DNA of 64,000 nucleotides from Candidatus Nanopelagicales bacterium (GTDB lineage: Bacteria > Actinomycetota > Actinomycetes > S36-B12). The notes under the pieces were generated by a model that was given only the letters and a program-made list of their open reading frames with translations, made no database searches and was not told where the DNA came from. The translations under genes and the position numbers were made by a program. Location: NCBI GenBank assembly GCA_017857175.1, contig JAFMDS010000006.1, positions 1 through 64,000 on the forward strand. Reading direction: 5' to 3'. This document shows positions 23,920 through 34,018 of the stretch, in pieces; position 1 is the stretch's first letter; each line of letters starts with the position of its first letter.

Positions 23920-26381
23920 TTGACGATGGTCTTGAATGAATTCAGGTCGCCGCTTATGGCATCGACAGGGTGGGTGAGTGGCGTTCCCGTGCCATCGCGA
24001 CGATCATCTGCCTCGGGCATCGTAGTGGGAGCGCCACCGGATGTGGCGCCGCGAATTGGTGCCGGACCAGCCCATGCCCGCAGCAGTGTGTCTTCACCCG
24101 ATCGGAACTTGTGGCATCTCACGCCTGCGGTCGCCCTGCCTTTCGAGGGGTAGAGATTGAAGTGGGTCACTTTGGCATTGCCCAATTCAGTTCCCGGTAA
24201 TGCAAGGCTGGAACCGGAAATGGTGGCAACCACGTTGTCGAGAAGTGGATCAATTATCCCGCAAAAAATTATGCCGCCCTCTAAAACTTTCATACCGGCC
24301 ACACCACCTGCCGAACGACCTTGGGCACGAATACCTGCTAATGGGAAGTGCAAGAGTTGACCAGCACTCGAAATGAAGACTATTTCGGCGTTCTTGGGCG
24401 TGGAATCATTTAGTGCAATAGCACCGACAACGCGATCAGAGCCCTCAAGCCGAATGAGGTCCCAACTGGGACGTCCGATTGCGTGGCCGGCTGCAAGCCG
24501 TTTAATGGTGCCTTCGCTGGTTCCTAGGAGGATCTCTGCATCGAGGGGAGCAAGAGCAACGACATGTTCATCCTTTTCGAGATCAAGGAAAGCGCCGAGG
24601 GGCGCACCGCCTCCGATGCCGGGAATCCCAGAGGTCGGAGGTATCGCCGGAATATCAACGACAGAGACGCGGTGAATAAGTCCGTGTGAGGTAATGACTC
24701 CAATTTCACCGCGGGTGGTCGCGTCGCTAGCCGAGACTATTGCGTCATGTGATTGGCGGTTCGCCCCTGCTTGTTCGGGGTTTGGGCTTGTAGTGAGACT
24801 TGACGTGCGTGCCAGCAGACCCGTGCTGGACAGCAAAACGACACAGGGCTCATCCGTTACTTCTAGTGATGCGGGTGAAGTGACGGAGGGTAGTTGCGAT
24901 GCCTCGAGAAGTAGTGTTCTGCGCGCGGTTGCGTGATTGGAGGCGACATCGCGAAGTTCATCGCTTACTACGTCTCGGAGTCGAGCCTCGTTGGTGAGGA
25001 GTTCTTCCAAGTTCTCTATCGTGGATCTAAGTTGATCAGACTCTTTCTCGATATCGAGACGCGAGAATTTAGTGAGTCGTCGAAGTGGCATTTCAAGGAT
25101 GTAGTTTGTTTGGATTTCGGTGAGATCGAAAATTTCTATCAGTCGAGTTCGCGCCGCGGCGGTGTCATCGCTCTCTCGGATGACTTGGATTACTTCATCG
25201 ATATCGAGAATCGCGATGAGCAATCCTTCAAGGAGATGGAGGCGCTCGCGCGCGATTCGTTGGCGATACTGACTGCGGCGGGTGACAACTTCGAGGCGAT
25301 GTTGAATGAAAACTGTGATCAGTTCACGCAGCCCCAAAGTTCGAGGTTCACCATCGACCAGGGTGACTGCATTTATGGTGAATGACTCCTCGAGCGGCGT
25401 GAGCTTAAACAACTGCTCGAGGACCGCTTCGGGGGAAAACGCGCTCTTGCACTCAATAACAAGGTTGAGCCCAGAGTCGCCGTCGGTGAGGTCAACAATG
25501 TCTGAGATGCCCTGCAATTTTTTGGCAATGACAAGGTCCTTCACGCGCTCGATGACCCGTTCGGGTCCGACACTAGAGGGAAGTTCAGTAACAACAATCC
25601 CACGTTTGCGGGGGGATACCTGCTCGATTCTGGTACGTGCTCGCACTCGGAATGATCCTCGCCCCGTTTCGTAGGCCTCTCGGATCCCGTCAAGGCCGGA
25701 GATCACCCCACCAGTTGCAAAATCTGGTCCGGGAACAAACGTCATGAGTTCGTCTAGGGAGGCATCGGGGTGTGCAATGAGGTGACGGGTCGCATTGACA
25801 ACCTCAGCAAGATTGTGCGGTGCAAGATTCGTTGCCATGCCAACGGCAATGCCACTCGCTCCATTGACCAAAAGATTGGGAAATGCAGCAGGGAGCACGG
25901 TTGGCTCAACCTCGCGACCATCGTAATTAGGCGTGAAATCGACAACCTCCTCATCGATTCCTGAGGTCATTTCGAGGGCACTTGTGGCTAATCTGGTCTC
26001 GGTGTATCGCATTGCTGCGGGGCCATCGTCAAGCGAGCCAAAATTTCCATGGCCATCGATGAGCGGCAATCGTAGAGAGAAGTCCTGAGCCATACGCACG
26101 AGTGCGTCATAGATCGCGGAATCACCGTGGGGATGGAGGCGGCCCATAACCTCACCGACGACACGGGCGCTCTTGACGTGACCTCGATCAGGCCTCAATC
26201 CCATCTGGGCCATCTGGAACAAAATACGACGCTGCACAGGCTTGAGGCCATCGCGTGCATCGGGCAGGGCACGCGAATAGATGACCGAGTATGCGTACTC
26301 AAGGAATGAGCCCTTCATCTCTTCGGCGACGTCAATATCAATTACTTTTGACTGCCGAGAAGTGCCTTTCTTGGCGCTCAT
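23916..26381 (-). CDS. parC: DNA topoisomerase IV subunit A
   Basis: The DNA-cutting subunit that pairs with ParE. The 821-residue protein shows [13 protein letters not shown], the active-site segment [10 protein letters not shown] with the catalytic Tyr, [17 protein letters not shown] (quinolone region, Ser present), and the coiled-coil gate. The C-terminal beta-pinwheel is degenerate ([32 protein letters not shown]) and lacks the gyrase QRRGGKG box, supporting ParC over GyrA. It is transcribed toward fprA and overlaps the sucrase/ferredoxin-like gene. psuK lies upstream with its stop 66 bases before the parC start. Confidence 0.93.
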   Translation of the reverse strand: MSAKKGTSRQSKVIDIDVAEEMKGSFLEYAYSVIYSRALPDARDGLKPVQRRILFQMAQMGLRPDRGHVKSARVVGEVMGRLHPHGDSAIYDALVRMAQDFSLRLPLIDGHGNFGSLDDGPAAMRYTETRLATSALEMTSGIDEEVVDFTPNYDGREVEPTVLPAAFPNLLVNGASGIAVGMATNLAPHNLAEVVNATRHLIAHPDASLDELMTFVPGPDFATGGVISGLDGIREAYETGRGSFRVRARTRIEQVSPRKRGIVVTELPSSVGPERVIERVKDLVIAKKLQGISDIVDLTDGDSGLNLVIECKSAFSPEAVLEQLFKLTPLEESFTINAVTLVDGEPRTLGLRELITVFIQHRLEVVTRRSQYRQRIARERLHLLEGLLIAILDIDEVIQVIRESDDTAAARTRLIEIFDLTEIQTNYILEMPLRRLTKFSRLDIEKESDQLRSTIENLEELLTNEARLRDVVSDELRDVASNHATARRTLLLEASQLPSVTSPASLEVTDEPCVVLLSSTGLLARTSSLTTSPNPEQAGANRQSHDAIVSASDATTRGEIGVITSHGLIHRVSVVDIPAIPPTSGIPGIGGGAPLGAFLDLEKDEHVVALAPLDAEILLGTSEGTIKRLAAGHAIGRPSWDLIRLEGSDRVVGAIALNDSTPKNAEIVFISSAGQLLHFPLAGIRAQGRSAGGVAGMKVLEGGIIFCGIIDPLLDNVVATISGSSLALPGTELGNAKVTHFNLYPSKGRATAGVRCHKFRSGEDTLLRAWAGPAPIRGATSGGAPTTMPEADDRRDGTGTPLTHPVDAISGDLNSFKTIVK

Positions 26382-26447
26382 TTCCCTGCTCTCTCTAGTT
26401 GTTCGCTGTACGGGGCACCAGAATTACTGTGCCTGCGACGATTGTGC

Positions 26448-27434
26448 TCAATCGAGAGCATATGGGCTAGCACCGACACGGCTGATCGCCTCAGATGCCA
26501 ACCTGACACCGGCTTCAAGGGCGGGCAGCACCGCAGCGGCGGTAAGCCATGAGCCGAGAAATCCGGCGTTGAATGCATCCCCGGCACCAGTGGTCGACTT
26601 AACTTGCGTGGCGGCAACCACAGAAGCGGGGACTGCTTCTGTGGTGCTGGCTGCAGCTATAGCCCCCCGAGGCCCCAAGGTAATGACTGCCACCGGATCG
26701 ACACTCTCTGTGCAAAGTAGACCACGAAGTTCCGTTGCTAGGTTCATCGCACTTGTTTCGCTTTTCAATACGGGTAGATCTAAGAATGTCTGCGCGAGTG
26801 CGATGGCTTCCTGTTCATTTGCGAGCAGGATGTCGGCCCGAGCCAAGGCAGTCCTTATGCGATCTGAATGACTACTCACAAGGGTATGCGCAGATGGATC
26901 GAAGCTGATACTCATTCCGAGGGAGCGCGCATGGTCCATGGCCACAAGGGCGGTGGCTCCGGCCGTCTCGTGAAAAAGGGCGTACCCAGATACATGCAGG
27001 TGTTGCGGTGTTGGCACATGCGCCCAGAGCTCGAACAGTTGATCGATGGAAAGATGCTCATTGGCTCCTGCGCTCGGAATCATTGTTCGTTCACCGGAAG
27101 ACTCGGTAACAACGATGCAGGTCCCCGTTGGATACTGGCTAAATGTATGGAGCTTCAGGTGGAGACAAGGTCGAGATAGTCGCGACTTGATGGTTGCGCC
27201 CATTGAGTCGCTACCAACGGCCCCCAGAAGATAAGTCAATTTTCCAGACTCAGCTAACCAGGAAGCAGTATTAGCGGCGCTACCGCCCACATCAAATGTG
27301 ATGCTTGATGGAAGATCGCTACCTCTGGCAAGGGTTAATGCCTCTAATGAATCCAAAGGTGCGCAGATGTCCATCATGAGATCACCCATGACGATGATGG
27401 CGCCCGTGTGAGAATTACCTGTCATGTCACCCAT
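26448..27434 (-). CDS. PfkB-family carbohydrate kinase, probable pseudouridine kinase
   Basis: A 328-residue ribokinase-like kinase with the two PfkB signatures: GGSAANTASWLAESG near the N-terminus and STTGAGDAFNAGFLGSWL with the catalytic Asp near the C-terminus. It follows psuG by 27 bases on the same strand; in this pairing the kinase makes pseudouridine 5'-phosphate, the substrate of PsuG, but an adenosine- or sugar-kinase role is possible. The ATG at 27434 is preferred to the TTG at 27440 in the ORF track; ATG 27425 is a third option. Confidence 0.88.
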   Translation of the reverse strand: MGDMTGNSHTGAIIVMGDLMMDICAPLDSLEALTLARGSDLPSSITFDVGGSAANTASWLAESGKLTYLLGAVGSDSMGATIKSRLSRPCLHLKLHTFSQYPTGTCIVVTESSGERTMIPSAGANEHLSIDQLFELWAHVPTPQHLHVSGYALFHETAGATALVAMDHARSLGMSISFDPSAHTLVSSHSDRIRTALARADILLANEQEAIALAQTFLDLPVLKSETSAMNLATELRGLLCTESVDPVAVITLGPRGAIAAASTTEAVPASVVAATQVKSTTGAGDAFNAGFLGSWLTAAAVLPALEAGVRLASEAISRVGASPYALD

Positions 27435-27461
27435 GCCCAAGTAGCTTCGTGAAGTGCCACA

Positions 27462-28409
27462 TCAGTCGGTGTCAGTCTCCGGGCTTGTTTTTGTTGCCAC
27501 AGCAATGCGTGCAGCCAATTCTGAATTTCGAACAATGATATTTGCATTTACCACCAAACTCTGCCCGTGAGTTGTTCGGTGGAAAAAGTCGAGAAGAAAT
27601 GGAGTGACCGCCTTGCCCGTGATGTTTCGACTCTGGGCGAGTGCCAAGCCCTCGGTCAGGACTCGGTCATGAAGATCAGGATCCAACTGTTGGTCATTGG
27701 GTAGGGGATTGGCCACGATGAGACCCGTTGACACATTGAGTTTCCTGCGAGCTTTAATAACGGCCGCGATATCTGAAGGATCCGAAAGGTACCAATCGAG
27801 AGTGAAGCCGGAATCTGTTAGGTAAAAACCAGGGAATTGTTCCGAACCGTATCCAACCACTCCGATACTGAGTGTTTCCAGACGTTCGAGCGTCGCGCCG
27901 ACATCGAGAATGGATTTAACGCCAGAACAGACCACTGTCATCGGTATTGAACCAAGAGCCGTTAGATCGGCTGATTCATCCCAACTGTCACGCGCCTGAC
28001 GGTGGACCCCGCCCAAGCCTCCAGTAGCGAATACTTCGATTCCCGCCAAATGGGCTAGGTGACTCGTGGCTGCGACGGTGGTTGCGGCATAGCCGCGTCG
28101 GGCGCTGACAATACCTAGGTCCCGAATACTTGCCTTGGATACGTCATCACGGGTGGCGATTTCGGTTATCTGGTCAGATGTAAGACCAATGTGAGCGACG
28201 CCGTTGAGCACAGCAATCGTTGCCGGGATTGCTCCGCGGGAGCGGACTGTGTCTTCTACTTCGTTCGCGACTCGAATATTCTCTGGTCGCGGCAAACCAT
28301 GACTGATAATTGTAGATTCAAGGGCGACCACGGCTTTCCCAGAGTCAATGGCTTTTTGGACATCGGGGTGAACGTGGAAGAAGTCTGGATCTATGGGTGT
28401 GGAGGTCAC
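27462..28409 (-). CDS. psuG: Pseudouridine-5'-phosphate glycosidase
   Basis: PsuG splits pseudouridine 5'-phosphate to uracil and ribose 5-phosphate, salvaging modified nucleosides from RNA turnover. The 315-residue protein has the family opening VVALESTIISHGLPRPEN, the catalytic Lys in DDVSKASIRDLG, EVFATGGLGGVHR, and the C-terminal GKAVTPFLLDFFHRTTHGQSL. It starts at GTG 28409, 30 bases from the divergent DUF5998 gene, so the two must share a tight promoter region. The PfkB kinase follows. Confidence 0.95.
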   Translation of the reverse strand: MTSTPIDPDFFHVHPDVQKAIDSGKAVVALESTIISHGLPRPENIRVANEVEDTVRSRGAIPATIAVLNGVAHIGLTSDQITEIATRDDVSKASIRDLGIVSARRGYAATTVAATSHLAHLAGIEVFATGGLGGVHRQARDSWDESADLTALGSIPMTVVCSGVKSILDVGATLERLETLSIGVVGYGSEQFPGFYLTDSGFTLDWYLSDPSDIAAVIKARRKLNVSTGLIVANPLPNDQQLDPDLHDRVLTEGLALAQSRNITGKAVTPFLLDFFHRTTHGQSLVVNANIIVRNSELAARIAVATKTSPETDTD

Positions 28410-28439
28410 GCAACGACATTAGCCGTAGACTCGGACACG

Positions 28440-29015
28440 ATGAAATCCGGTCTCCTCGAGGATCAGCTCCGATCTGATCTTGAACGCAATGGGTACTATC
28501 CCCAACTTGTATTTGACGCCCTCGCCACGGCACTGGGGGAGGAATCACTTGGATCATTCGTTGTTCACCACGAGGCCGCATTTGATCGCGATGAGTTACG
28601 TCGCCACATGACCGTTCTTGCGCTCACCGCGACTCGTCTTTTAGTGAGCCACACAGACGAGCATAGTCACGACGGTATGCCATTTGCCTCAAGTTCGACC
28701 GAAGGAGTCCGTCTCGAGAAAGTTGATTCGGTGGTTGTAACCCGAGTCGTCCGTGACCCCGCCAATGTCAAAGACTCAACCGGCACCACTGAAGTCGTTG
28801 TCACCATTGGCTGGGGAGCCGTGAGTCGCATTGAACTCGAACCAGCAAGCTGTGGGGATCCGTCTTGCGATGCAGATCATGGCTACACGGGTACATCAAG
28901 TAACGACGATTTTTCAATCAGGGTCTCTGAGGCTGCAGACGGAACTGATGTGGTGGAGCAAGTTCTAGCCTTTGCCGCGGCGCTTTCACAAGCGACCGCC
29001 TCAAGATTGAGTTGA
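28440..29015 (+). CDS. DUF5998 family protein
   Basis: A 191-residue soluble protein recognised from its content and place: it precedes the nucleotide-pyrophosphatase-like gene and thymidine kinase near sepH, as in Streptomyces. It opens with LLEDQLRSDLERNGYYPQLVFDAL and has a beta-rich middle (MTVLALTATRLLVSHTDEHSHD, GTTEVVVTIGWGAVSRIELEP) resembling a pleckstrin-like domain, and a CGDPSCDADHGYTG segment with two Cys and a His that might bind metal. ATG 28440 is chosen; the longer ORF overlaps psuG. Function unknown. Confidence 0.8.
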   Translation: MKSGLLEDQLRSDLERNGYYPQLVFDALATALGEESLGSFVVHHEAAFDRDELRRHMTVLALTATRLLVSHTDEHSHDGMPFASSSTEGVRLEKVDSVVVTRVVRDPANVKDSTGTTEVVVTIGWGAVSRIELEPASCGDPSCDADHGYTGTSSNDDFSIRVSEAADGTDVVEQVLAFAAALSQATASRLS

Positions 29016-29043
29016 GAACTGCCTACCCAACGGCTGCAGAACA

Positions 29044-30165
29044 ATGAATGAAATAGACCTGCCATCGTTGAAAGATGTTCTGCCGTCAGCTGCAAATGCA
29101 CTTGGTCACGTACTCACTGAATCACAGTTCCTTCCAATTCCAGCGTCGAGGCATGTAGTAGTCATCCTCATCGATGGGCTAGGCGAAGTCTCCCTGAACA
29201 GGCACTCGAAGGCGGCGACTGTGTTCGGATCCTCTGGCGCAGTGCAACTTCAAACAGAGTTTCCCAGTACAACCCCGGTTGCCCTCGGATCCTTGGGCAC
29301 AGGATTGCCACCCGGTGCCCACGGCTTTGTGGGCGCGAGTTTTTGGCTCCCTGATTCAGAAACCATGTTGTCTCCTCTCAAATGGGGATCCGAGCCACAC
29401 CCAATTTCCATGGCCCCTGAGCCAACAATCTTCGAGCTAGCCGAGACGTCTGGCATTTCAACGGCAACTATTGGAAAGATGAAGCACATCAACTCAGGAA
29501 TAACCCGCTCGGTGCTCCGTGGGAGCAGGTACCTCGCTGCTGAGAACCTAGAGGAGATGAAAGTAGGCATTGCGCAGCGGCTCAGGGATACTCGGCTGAG
29601 CAAACAAGCGGGGCTCACCTACGCGTACTGGCCCGAACTTGATCGAGTGGGGCATGTACACGGCCCTGAATCGAGTGAATGGATCGCAGAGTTCCAAAGG
29701 GTGGGCTTATTTGTTGAATCCATTGCTAGTGACCTGGCTTCGGATGAATCGTGTGTTGTGGTGTCTGATCACGGCATGGTTATATGCCCACCGGAGAGCC
29801 GAATATCTATCGACGACGAACCAAATCTCATGGAAGGTGTTCGCCGCATCGGGGGTGAACCGCGCATGCGTCACATATATGTGGAGCAGGGAGCGGAACT
29901 GGATGTTGCTCATACTTGGAAAGCCGTAGCGGGGGAGCGTGCCATGATCCTCGAACGTGACCAGGCAATTGCTCAAGGTCTATTCAGGGTGTCAGATAGT
30001 GAGATTAAGGAACGTATCGGAGATTTCGTGGTGATCTCATTAGGCGACACCATGTTCACTAGTTCAACCGATCCTCGGACCTCATCGTTATTGGGTCAAC
30101 ATGGGTCACTGTCGCCTGAGGAAATGCATATCCCATTTAGGGTCTTCTCAGGAAGTGGGGCGTGA
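29044..30165 (+). CDS. Alkaline phosphatase superfamily phosphodiesterase
   Basis: A 373-residue member of the type I phosphodiesterase/nucleotide pyrophosphatase group. Metal and nucleophile motifs are visible: VVILIDGLGEVSL (first Asp), FPSTTPVALGSLGTGLPPGAHGFVG (nucleophile Thr), YWPELDRVGHVHGP (Asp, His), VVVSDHGMV (Asp-His) and a late GQHGSLSPEEMHIPF (His). There is no signal peptide, so it acts in the cytoplasm. It lies between DUF5998 and thymidine kinase, the usual actinobacterial order; the substrate is not known. Confidence 0.88.
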   Translation: MNEIDLPSLKDVLPSAANALGHVLTESQFLPIPASRHVVVILIDGLGEVSLNRHSKAATVFGSSGAVQLQTEFPSTTPVALGSLGTGLPPGAHGFVGASFWLPDSETMLSPLKWGSEPHPISMAPEPTIFELAETSGISTATIGKMKHINSGITRSVLRGSRYLAAENLEEMKVGIAQRLRDTRLSKQAGLTYAYWPELDRVGHVHGPESSEWIAEFQRVGLFVESIASDLASDESCVVVSDHGMVICPPESRISIDDEPNLMEGVRRIGGEPRMRHIYVEQGAELDVAHTWKAVAGERAMILERDQAIAQGLFRVSDSEIKERIGDFVVISLGDTMFTSSTDPRTSSLLGQHGSLSPEEMHIPFRVFSGSGA

Positions 30166-30202
30166 TGCAGCACTTGATCCGTTGCCGTGAAAGTATTGCG
30201 CC

Positions 30203-30865
30203 GTGTCAGAATTAGTCTTTTACGCAGGAACTATGGACTGTGGCAAATCGACTCTCGCACTCCAAATGGATCACAATCATGCCACTCGCGGAAGGTCAGG
30301 CGTGGTGTTCACTCGATTGGATAGAGCGGGTAGTTCCGTCTTGTCCAGCAGATTGGGCCTTGAAGTGCCTGCGGTCGAAGTCGACCAAGACCTCAATATT
30401 CGCAGGTATGTCGTGGACAGGCTTTCAGGTGGTCACCGTATTGATTATCTAATTTGCGATGAAGCCCAGTTCTACACGGAAGAACAGATCGAACAAATTG
30501 CGCAGTTGGTGGACGAACTATCCATTGATGCATATGCTTTTGGCATTCTCACAGACTTTCGCACCCGGCTTTTTCCTGGCTCGGCTCGATTAGTCGAGTT
30601 GGCAGATCGCGTTCAGTATTTGCAGGTTGAGGCGTTGTGTTGGTGCGGGGCTAGAGCACTTCACAATGCGAGAACGATCTCAGGGGAAATAACTGTTGAC
30701 GGAGATCAGGTTTTAGTAGGGGATGTCAACAGCGCAGACTCTGTGGCCTACGAAGTTTTGTGCCGTCGGCACTATCGAGCTCGGTTGACGTCTAAAAACG
30801 CACAGAGCGCTCACATTTCAAGTCAGCCGCTCCCATTCACCTCAGAAGGCGAAAATCTTTCCTAG
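30203..30865 (+). CDS. tdk: Thymidine kinase
   Basis: Type II thymidine kinase, salvaging thymidine to dTMP. The 220-residue protein has the P-loop YAGTMDCGKSTLALQM, the Mg-binding ICDEAQFYTEEQIEQI with the catalytic Glu, the lasso-loop zinc ligands ALCWCGARALHNAR and CRRHYR. The start is GTG 30203. Together with nrdJ and dut it makes this window rich in dNTP functions. It is convergent with sepH. Confidence 0.93.
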   Translation: MSELVFYAGTMDCGKSTLALQMDHNHATRGRSGVVFTRLDRAGSSVLSSRLGLEVPAVEVDQDLNIRRYVVDRLSGGHRIDYLICDEAQFYTEEQIEQIAQLVDELSIDAYAFGILTDFRTRLFPGSARLVELADRVQYLQVEALCWCGARALHNARTISGEITVDGDQVLVGDVNSADSVAYEVLCRRHYRARLTSKNAQSAHISSQPLPFTSEGENLS

Positions 30866-30893
30866 TTTGAAGACTGTTGCCATACGCAAGTGA

Positions 30894-31637
30894 TTAATTT
30901 TCATCCTTGGGACCGCCGAAAAGTATTTCATCCCAACTAGGAACTTTGGCCCTACCTCGCTTGGATTTTTTTGGCTGCGACGGTTGAGGCTTTGACACTT
31001 GCGTCGGTTGTTCTTGGGTTATCAAAAGCGAATCATCGTTCTCGATGGAATTAACGTCATTGACATTCTCAGATTGAATGTCAACATCCAACGAGGGTAC
31101 TGCCTTGAGGTAGGCGTGAGAACTTTCAGCTTGATCCAAAGGCAACTCGACGGCACTTGTTTCTAAAATAATCGTGTCGTTGTGACCACTCTGTGGGGCT
31201 TGGGCAGGAGCGTGAAGCTCCGCTTGGTTGACGATTCGAACTGGCTCAACACCCATCCAGGCCCGAGCTTCGTCGTTGGCAGGATGAACAGAATTGCCAG
31301 ATGGTTCAAAGACCCATTGCGCAATTTGATTTCCAGTCTGTGCGGTCACAAGCCATTGACCGTCAAAAAATGTGCTATCCCACAAAATGTCTTGGGTGTT
31401 CAACGTGGACTCAATGACCTCTTGCAGTGTTGCACCACCCCGAGAAGCTCTGACTTGAGCATTCTGGGCTCGCTCTGCTACGTAGGCACGTTCGCCCAGT
31501 GGCGGTTCGGCGTACCTTGCGACTTTATCAAGCGGCCAGCCGGTAGACGCTGCCACCATTTCTGGAGTTTCTCCTGCGCGCACACGGAATTGAATCTCGC
31601 GTGGGCTGAGCGTGTCCAGAACTGTCTCCTTTAGCAA
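30894..31637 (-). CDS. sepH: Septation protein SepH (DUF3071), N-terminally short
   Basis: SepH binds FtsZ and promotes Z-ring assembly in actinobacteria. The recognisable core is LSPREIQFRVRAGETPEMVAASTGWPLDKVARYAEPPLGERAYVAERAQ, a helix-turn-helix-like FtsZ-binding domain, and the C-terminal RGRAKVPSWDEILFGG. The family normally has about 60 residues before the core; here the frame is closed by a TAA nine codons before TTG 31637. AAAGGAG lies after that TTG, so the true start may be CTG 31619. No room for the missing domain exists before the MFS gene. Confidence 0.85.
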   Translation of the reverse strand: MLKETVLDTLSPREIQFRVRAGETPEMVAASTGWPLDKVARYAEPPLGERAYVAERAQNAQVRASRGGATLQEVIESTLNTQDILWDSTFFDGQWLVTAQTGNQIAQWVFEPSGNSVHPANDEARAWMGVEPVRIVNQAELHAPAQAPQSGHNDTIILETSAVELPLDQAESSHAYLKAVPSLDVDIQSENVNDVNSIENDDSLLITQEQPTQVSKPQPSQPKKSKRGRAKVPSWDEILFGGPKDEN

Positions 31638-31728
31638 CTGATGCGATCTGCGTACATAAACTTACCGTGAAGAACATCTTAGGGCTTTTACTCATGTGTT
31701 GTGAACATCTGGACCGCATTGCGCCCCA

Positions 31729-33024
31729 CTAGGTCGGGTCGTCGACAAATCCACTGGGTGCCGGGCCTGGAATGAGGTCCGAATTGAGGGCTAAACCCGG
31801 CTGGGGAAGTGGCCGATTACGACTCCCCGCCTTCCAGCGGCCTTGGGCAAAAACTGAAACGCTTAAGGTTAAACACGCACCCGCCACACCCAAACCAAAG
31901 GCCTCGGGGGTGCCGAAACGGTCCGCGAGGATGCCGCCAAGTGATGCACCAGCTGCGAAACCGAGGGCCAGACCCGAATTCACCCAGGTGAGCCCCTGTG
32001 TGAGTAATGAAGGCGGCACGAGTCTCTCGGCGAGTGAAAATGTACTGATAAGAGTGGGTGCAATGGCGAAGCCGGACAAGAAGGCACCGAGCATGAGCCA
32101 ATTTACATTGGCGATTAACGGCATGGGGATGGTAATGATGACCATTGCGAGGGACGTGAATTGCACCTGTCGTGGTAGGGGCATTCGAAGGTGGCGCGAG
32201 CCGTAGATGATGCCACCAAACATCGACCCAACGGCCCAGAGGGCCAATGTGACTCCGGCCAGCTCTGGTTGACCGGCGTTTTTTGTGAAGGCCACGATGG
32301 CGACATCAAAGCTGCCAAAAAGAATTCCGATTCCAAGACTTGCGGTAACCAGGAGGGTGAGCCCTTGATGCCTGAGGGGGTTCTTGGAGTAGGACTGCTC
32401 TGGATGCACTTCGTGGACAGGGGGTATAGACCTTGTCAAACTTGCAAGTGCGAAACCACCGATCAACGCCAATCCACCTGCAACGAGGACAGGACTGGGT
32501 AAGCCCACATTAAAAGCTAGGAATGCGGCCAGCAGGGGGCCAATCGCGAAAACTAGTTCATCGAAAATACTTTCGAGTGCGAATGCGCTTCTCAGCGAAT
32601 CTGTGTCTTTGCGAGTCGCGTAGACCCAACGAGCACGCACAAATGATCCAAAGGAAGGGAATGAAGCACCCGCGACAATTATCAAGGCCATTTGCATCCA
32701 ACGCGCAGTGTCAACTTGGACGGCGAAAACAAAACTCACCAATGAAAAAGCGAATATGCACGGAAGCGGAATCAACACGGCTCGTTGTCCGAATTTGTCG
32801 GCGAGGCGGCTGGTAAAAAGCGCAGCAACTGCCGAAGTAGTGGCAAAGAGTGCTTGAAGCAGGCCGGCGTAAGCATAGGAATTTGTGGTGTTGCTGATAT
32901 ACAAGAGGGTGCCAATGCCAACGATGCCCAGAGACAATCGTGCAATGAAACCTGCCGCTGAAAATGCAATAGCCCCTGGTAGTCGCAGCACTTCGACGTA
33001 AGCGGCGAAGGGGTTATTGGCCAT
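31729..33024 (-). CDS. Major facilitator superfamily transporter
   Basis: A 431-residue protein with twelve predicted membrane helices. MFS hallmarks: TSRLADKFGQRAVLIPLP (loop 2-3 motif, DxxGxR type) after the second helix, a central cytoplasmic loop around RSIPPVHEVHPEQSYSKNP, and a second copy of the loop motif GILADRFGTPEAFG late in the sequence. It resembles the drug/sugar exporter-type permeases; the substrate is unknown. It lies upstream of sepH on the same strand with 91 bases between. Confidence 0.9.
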   Translation of the reverse strand: MANNPFAAYVEVLRLPGAIAFSAAGFIARLSLGIVGIGTLLYISNTTNSYAYAGLLQALFATTSAVAALFTSRLADKFGQRAVLIPLPCIFAFSLVSFVFAVQVDTARWMQMALIIVAGASFPSFGSFVRARWVYATRKDTDSLRSAFALESIFDELVFAIGPLLAAFLAFNVGLPSPVLVAGGLALIGGFALASLTRSIPPVHEVHPEQSYSKNPLRHQGLTLLVTASLGIGILFGSFDVAIVAFTKNAGQPELAGVTLALWAVGSMFGGIIYGSRHLRMPLPRQVQFTSLAMVIITIPMPLIANVNWLMLGAFLSGFAIAPTLISTFSLAERLVPPSLLTQGLTWVNSGLALGFAAGASLGGILADRFGTPEAFGLGVAGACLTLSVSVFAQGRWKAGSRNRPLPQPGLALNSDLIPGPAPSGFVDDPT

Positions 33025-33107
33025 GATGACGCAAAGGTACCCGTGGCAGTGCGCGAGTCGATTCTCCGGTGTTCATCGGTGGAGATCCACCATGGCAGAG
33101 TAGGGAC

Positions 33108-34010
33108 ATGACCAAGGATCCAGCGGCCCTAACTCCCAACAATGTTCAAACTTTGCTTGACACGGATGAGCGTCTGCAGCTGGCTTGGAACTGTGGTCGA
33201 GAGGCAGCAAATTTCTTGTACACCGCAAGGCCTGAGAATTTGGTTATTGAGACCAAATCAACAGGTTCGGATCTGGTGAGCGCTATGGATAAGGGCGCTG
33301 AGGAGATAATCGTTTCTGCCATCCGGTCGCACTTTCCTGAAGACGGAATACTCGGTGAAGAAGGCACTAGTGTCGATTCAAGTAATGGCGTCCGATGGAT
33401 CATTGACCCACTCGATGGAACCGTGAACTACTTGTTTGGCATCCCACTGTGGGGTGTGTCGATCGCCGTCGAATTTGAAGGTCTCGTCAAATTGGGTGTA
33501 ATTGTGTTGCCCAACCAAGGGGAGATATATCTGGCTATTCATAAACAAGGGTCTTGGAAAGTATCCGATAGCAACTTTGCGTTGGCGAACTCCGGAGAAC
33601 AACCTGCACTAGCCCCAACGCATCAGGCTCGGCTCCAAGTGCGACCTACTGCTGATTTTGCCCGGGCACTGATTTCCACGGGATTTGGTTATGACGCAGG
33701 GCGCCGCGAAGCCCAAGCCCAACTTCTGGTCGGAGTGCTCCCAAAGTTTGCTGACATCAGGCGAAGCGGGTGTGCCGTGGTCGATTTTTGTTGGTTAGCC
33801 TCTGGCGTCACGGATGGCTACTACGAGTATGGGCTTAATGCCTGGGACTACGCGGCGGGGGCCTTGCTTGTAACGGAGGCAGGGGGAGTTGTTAAGGGTT
33901 TATCAGACGAAGATTTCAGTCAATTCCTGATCGCATCTACTCCGATGATCTTTGAAGAATTGAGATCCAAGTTACAAGAGGGTGGTGCACAAAAGGTTCT
34001 CGAGTACTAA
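33108..34010 (+). CDS. Inositol monophosphatase family protein
   Basis: A 300-residue Mg-dependent phosphatase of the SuhB/IMPase family. Metal motifs: GILGEEGTS (Glu), WIIDPLDGTVNYLFGIP (Asp-Pro-Leu-Asp) and the late NAWDYAAGALLVTEAGG (Asp). In this position (next to DUF4193 and DUF3093) it corresponds to mycobacterial suhB (Rv2701c); substrates may be inositol-, fructose- or nucleotide-type monophosphates. ATG 33108 follows TAGGGAC; the ORF-track start at 33069 is less likely. Confidence 0.9.
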   Translation: MTKDPAALTPNNVQTLLDTDERLQLAWNCGREAANFLYTARPENLVIETKSTGSDLVSAMDKGAEEIIVSAIRSHFPEDGILGEEGTSVDSSNGVRWIIDPLDGTVNYLFGIPLWGVSIAVEFEGLVKLGVIVLPNQGEIYLAIHKQGSWKVSDSNFALANSGEQPALAPTHQARLQVRPTADFARALISTGFGYDAGRREAQAQLLVGVLPKFADIRRSGCAVVDFCWLASGVTDGYYEYGLNAWDYAAGALLVTEAGGVVKGLSDEDFSQFLIASTPMIFEELRSKLQEGGAQKVLEY

Positions 34011-34018
34011 ATATGTGT

